DNA of 64,000 nucleotides from Candidatus Bathyarchaeota archaeon (lineage in GTDB: Archaea > Thermoproteota > Bathyarchaeia > Bathyarchaeales > Bathycorpusculaceae): the NCBI GenBank assembly GCA_026014465.1, contig JAOZID010000010.1, positions 1,026,303-1,090,302 on the forward strand, in the 5' to 3' direction. Position numbers and translations under genes: made by a program. The notes under the pieces were generated by a model. The model was given only the letters and a program-made list of their open reading frames with translations, did no database searches and was not told the origin of the DNA. Of this stretch, positions 61,859 through 64,000 are shown piece after piece. Every line of letters starts with the position of its first letter. The first letter of the stretch is position 1.

Positions 61859-62851
61859 ATGAGAAAAGATACGGTGTTTGTTGCGTTCTTGGCGATGCTT
61901 CTTGTCGCGGGTGTAGGCGCAACTGTTTATGCAAAACCAGCAGTTTCAGTTTATGTGATGAATCCTACTAATCCGTCAACAAGTGCTCAGGGCACTTTAT
62001 TGGGTACGCATTGGGTAGGTGAAATTCCTGTTAAGCTAACTAGTGGTGCTGAGACGGTTACGACGGTATCGTATTGTATGAACCCTGAGAAGGTCATTGA
62101 GGCAGGCAGCACTTACGCGGCGGTACTTGCGGCTGTGGAGGACACGGCGGCGTGGAGAGCAGTAAGTTATGTGTTGAGCTGGAATTACCCCACTGATGAT
62201 ACGTCAGCAGCAGTTGACCAAACAGCGATTTGGAGGTTGCTAAACAGAGGCTTTACGCCAGCATGGCTACAAGGAACAGCAATTGACAACGCAGGCAAAG
62301 AACTTGCAGAACTAGCGCATGGCAAAGACGTAGTCAGAAAAACAGACCAGTTCACATGGATTTCCCCCATCGCAGGCAACATGTCCAACGTGCAAGCTGT
62401 CCCAGGTGAAACAGTAACCTTTGCCGCCCAACTAACCACCCAAACAGGCGCCCCACGAGCAAACGTTAGAGTAGACTTCACCGCCACATTAAACATGCTA
62501 CAGTTAAACTCAACCTACCTATCCCCCGCAACCGCGCACACTAACAGCCAAGGCATCGCGCAAGTCACCTTAACCGTACCCGCAGACGCCGCCATGGGCT
62601 CAACCATAGAAGTCAAAGCCTCAACACACAGCATATGGCCCCAACAATACGTCAACCTTAAAGACCCCGCAAAACAAGACCTAATTGGCATAAGCGAAAA
62701 CTTCGAGTTAACCACCTCATGCAACCTGTGTGTACTAGCCAGCGTACTGGTGGTTCCTGAATACACCTTAGGAGCACTTGGCGCTTTGGCAGCATCCGCA
62801 GCAGCATTCATAATCGGGACTAAAATCAAAAAAGTAAACGCCAAAAACTAA
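61859..62851 (+). CDS. Surface protein with probable thioester domain and C-terminal anchor
   Basis: This 330-residue protein has a signal peptide (VFVAFLAMLLVAGVGATVYA) and an N-terminal domain (~35-160) with SYCMNPEKVIEAGSTY and DQTAIWRLLNRGF. The Cys (YC) and Gln in the pattern hydrophobic-Q-x-x-hydrophobic-W match bacterial thioester domains, which bond covalently to a target through an internal Cys-Gln thioester. A beta-sandwich/Ig-like domain follows (VPGETVTFAAQLTTQTGAPR, GIAQVTLTVPADAAM). The end is VVPEYTLGALGALAASAAAF with basic tail, a PEF-CTERM-like sorting signal. Role: adhesion (inference). Confidence 0.75.
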   Translation: MRKDTVFVAFLAMLLVAGVGATVYAKPAVSVYVMNPTNPSTSAQGTLLGTHWVGEIPVKLTSGAETVTTVSYCMNPEKVIEAGSTYAAVLAAVEDTAAWRAVSYVLSWNYPTDDTSAAVDQTAIWRLLNRGFTPAWLQGTAIDNAGKELAELAHGKDVVRKTDQFTWISPIAGNMSNVQAVPGETVTFAAQLTTQTGAPRANVRVDFTATLNMLQLNSTYLSPATAHTNSQGIAQVTLTVPADAAMGSTIEVKASTHSIWPQQYVNLKDPAKQDLIGISENFELTTSCNLCVLASVLVVPEYTLGALGALAASAAAFIIGTKIKKVNAKN

Positions 62852-62884
62852 AGCAGCCCCCACCACTCTTCTACGCACGTACTC

Positions 62885-63469
62885 TTAGGGATAATTTGCC
62901 TTCAAGGTGCTAGAGGCTTTTCCCACCAGTTTTTCTAGCCATTTTGGCATCCTAAACCAGATTTTCTCAGCTAACTGTGCCAGCTTAGAAATCCTGTAAG
63001 GTGCCAAGTTGGCGTCGATTAGTTTTAGTTTGCCATTGATTTGTCGGATGTTTTCTGCGCGGACGTCTAAAAGACCATATTTTTCGCCGATTTGCTTGAA
63101 ACGGTTGAGTTCTTGGGGGGAAACATTTGTTTTTATGCCGTACTCTTGCAGCAGACAGTACTTGGTGTGCCAAAAAAGCTGTGCAAACACGTCATGCCGT
63201 AAACGTTTGGGAAGCCGTTTATAGACGCGGCGGTCGTTTTCTACGGCGGTTTTTTGCCCTATCTTAAGAACTAAAGCATTGTTTTCAAAACATAACAAAA
63301 AAGCGTGTTTGTACCAGCCTTCACCTTGAACTGAAACATCAGGAAAAACCTTTGAAATAATAACAGTAATCTCTTGAGCTGAAACAAAAGCGCCACCCCT
63401 AAGACGACGATACTCATCAACGAGCTTGTCGATGGACTTTGCTTTTCGATACAACGGCCTGTACTGCAT
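62885..63469 (-). CDS. Protein-kinase-fold-like hypothetical protein
   Basis: This ~194-residue protein has remnants of a kinase or aminoglycoside-phosphotransferase fold: NALVLKIGQKTAVENDRRVY with a Lys, FWHTKYCLLQEYGIKTNV, and YGLLDVRAENIRQINGKLKL IDA, which resembles the catalytic loop and DFG-like segment (HxD replaced by LLD, then N). The small size suggests a degenerate or RIO-like kinase. Start ATG 63469 was chosen; the frame is open upstream. The enzyme activity is uncertain. Confidence 0.6.
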   Translation of the reverse strand: MQYRPLYRKAKSIDKLVDEYRRLRGGAFVSAQEITVIISKVFPDVSVQGEGWYKHAFLLCFENNALVLKIGQKTAVENDRRVYKRLPKRLRHDVFAQLFWHTKYCLLQEYGIKTNVSPQELNRFKQIGEKYGLLDVRAENIRQINGKLKLIDANLAPYRISKLAQLAEKIWFRMPKWLEKLVGKASSTLKANYP

Positions 63470-63548
63470 AAAACCACCAACCCACAACAAACAAAACAAC
63501 AAAACAAAGGTTAACCAGCATTAAAGCCACAGCAACAAAGAACAAGGA

Positions 63549-64000
63549 CTACTTTGATAGTTTTAGCTCCTTTTTGAGTATGTTTTTGAAGCGTGTGTTG
63601 GAGATGTAGTGGTCGGCGTAGATTCTGCCGTCGTTAATTAGGGTAAAAGTCGCGTAGATGTTGGGGGCGTTTTGGGCGTCTTTTGCGGTTTTGAGCGGGG
63701 TTACTTTGAGGTCTAAGCCGTTTTCTTTGGCGATTTCTTGCAGTTCAGGTATGGAGCGGGCAACCCAGGGGCACTGCATGGAGTAGACAACGTTTAAGCC
63801 CGTGTATTGGTTTAGCTGTTTTTTCCAGTCTTTGAATTTGGGTTGGGCGCCAGGTTTTAGTTGTTTTACAAGTAGTTCGAAGCGGTCTTGGGTTTCCACG
63901 ACTTCAAAGCCGTTTTTTAGGAAAAGCTCTTTGCCTGCCATGTGAGCCCCATCACTGGTGACCACAGCAACACCCAGCTTTCCCGCTGCTTTGGAGTCTT
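63549..64000 (-). CDS. GNAT acetyltransferase with YoaP-like C-terminal domain (5' end outside window)
   Basis: The minus-strand frame runs to the right edge, so the N-terminus is missing. The visible part has SKAAGKLGVAVVTSDGAHMA and KELFLKNGFEVVETQDRFEL, the end of a GNAT domain (NGF motif). It continues in a thioredoxin-like YoaP-type domain: NVVYSMQCPWVARSIPELQE and IYATFTLINDGRIYADHYIS. These proteins may acetylate a small or protein substrate; the substrate is unknown. The stop is at 63549. Confidence 0.8.
   Translation of the reverse strand, partial: DSKAAGKLGVAVVTSDGAHMAGKELFLKNGFEVVETQDRFELLVKQLKPGAQPKFKDWKKQLNQYTGLNVVYSMQCPWVARSIPELQEIAKENGLDLKVTPLKTAKDAQNAPNIYATFTLINDGRIYADHYISNTRFKNILKKELKLSK

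Overview
The window is archaeal chromosome. It carries a group II chaperonin, TFB, aIF1, Sua5, a Clp1-type RNA kinase, an XPD-like helicase, NucS, an NreA-type repair protein with a PCNA-binding tail, an archaeal HMG-CoA synthase, methanopterin-pathway genes and HdrA/polyferredoxin genes. This mix (TACK-like information genes plus C1/methanopterin and heterodisulfide-reductase-type metabolism, many GTG/TTG starts, TATA boxes, T-run ends) best fits a member of the Bathyarchaeia, but that assignment is inference and no 16S rRNA gene is present.

Layout. 1-6.2 kb: radical SAM enzyme (cut by the edge), methanogen-type thymidylate synthase, thermosome, Sua5, GNAT and small conserved genes. 6.3-10.7 kb: Nth, XPD-like helicase, Clp1 kinase and a RuvC/RNase H-fold protein. 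10.8-19.9 kb: an exported module with two surface proteins built from sulfite-oxidase-like repeats, an exported phosphoesterase, a tungstate ABC transporter (WtpABC) and a Nudix hydrolase. 20-25 kb: DUF2096, two orphan contractile-injection tube genes, a Cys-rich mini-protein and a two-subunit 2-oxoacid:ferredoxin oxidoreductase. 25-33 kb: OB-fold protein, membrane proteins, a DUF35-HMG-CoA synthase fusion coupled to a thiolase-like protein lacking its catalytic residues, and nicotinate phosphoribosyltransferase. 33-42.7 kb: flavodoxin, Fe-S aldo/keto reductase, tRNA-Gln, TFB, aIF1, a TatD-linked radical SAM protein, a beta-helix surface protein, MsrA, tandem ferritin and an ECF S component behind a probable operator. 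42.8-46 kb: methanopterin synthesis (DHPS-like, MptG, DUF447).

46-56.5 kb is the highlight: a complete local selenocysteine system. It has tRNA-Sec (UCA anticodon, 9/4 fold, 6-bp D stem), SepSecS, and one polypeptide that fuses the tRNA-Sec kinase (PSTK) to the elongation factor SelB. Next to it is an HdrA-MvhD fusion gene interrupted by two in-frame UGA codons. Each UGA replaces a Cys present in the adjacent all-Cys paralogue. I read it as one 852-residue selenoprotein with Sec212 and Sec682, downstream of a six-cluster polyferredoxin. Together these suggest a flavin-based electron-bifurcating complex that uses selenium, with a cysteine spare beside it. I could not identify a convincing SECIS element.

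56.6-64 kb: methyltransferase, NucS, a small AT-richer island of four unrecognised genes (two of them tandem paralogues), a pyrophosphatase, NreA, an exported protein with a probable internal-thioester domain, a kinase-fold protein and a GNAT/YoaP protein cut by the right edge. No rRNA, CRISPR array or insertion sequence was seen. Two copies of a 54-59-base dispersed repeat lie at 32.1 and 60.2 kb.
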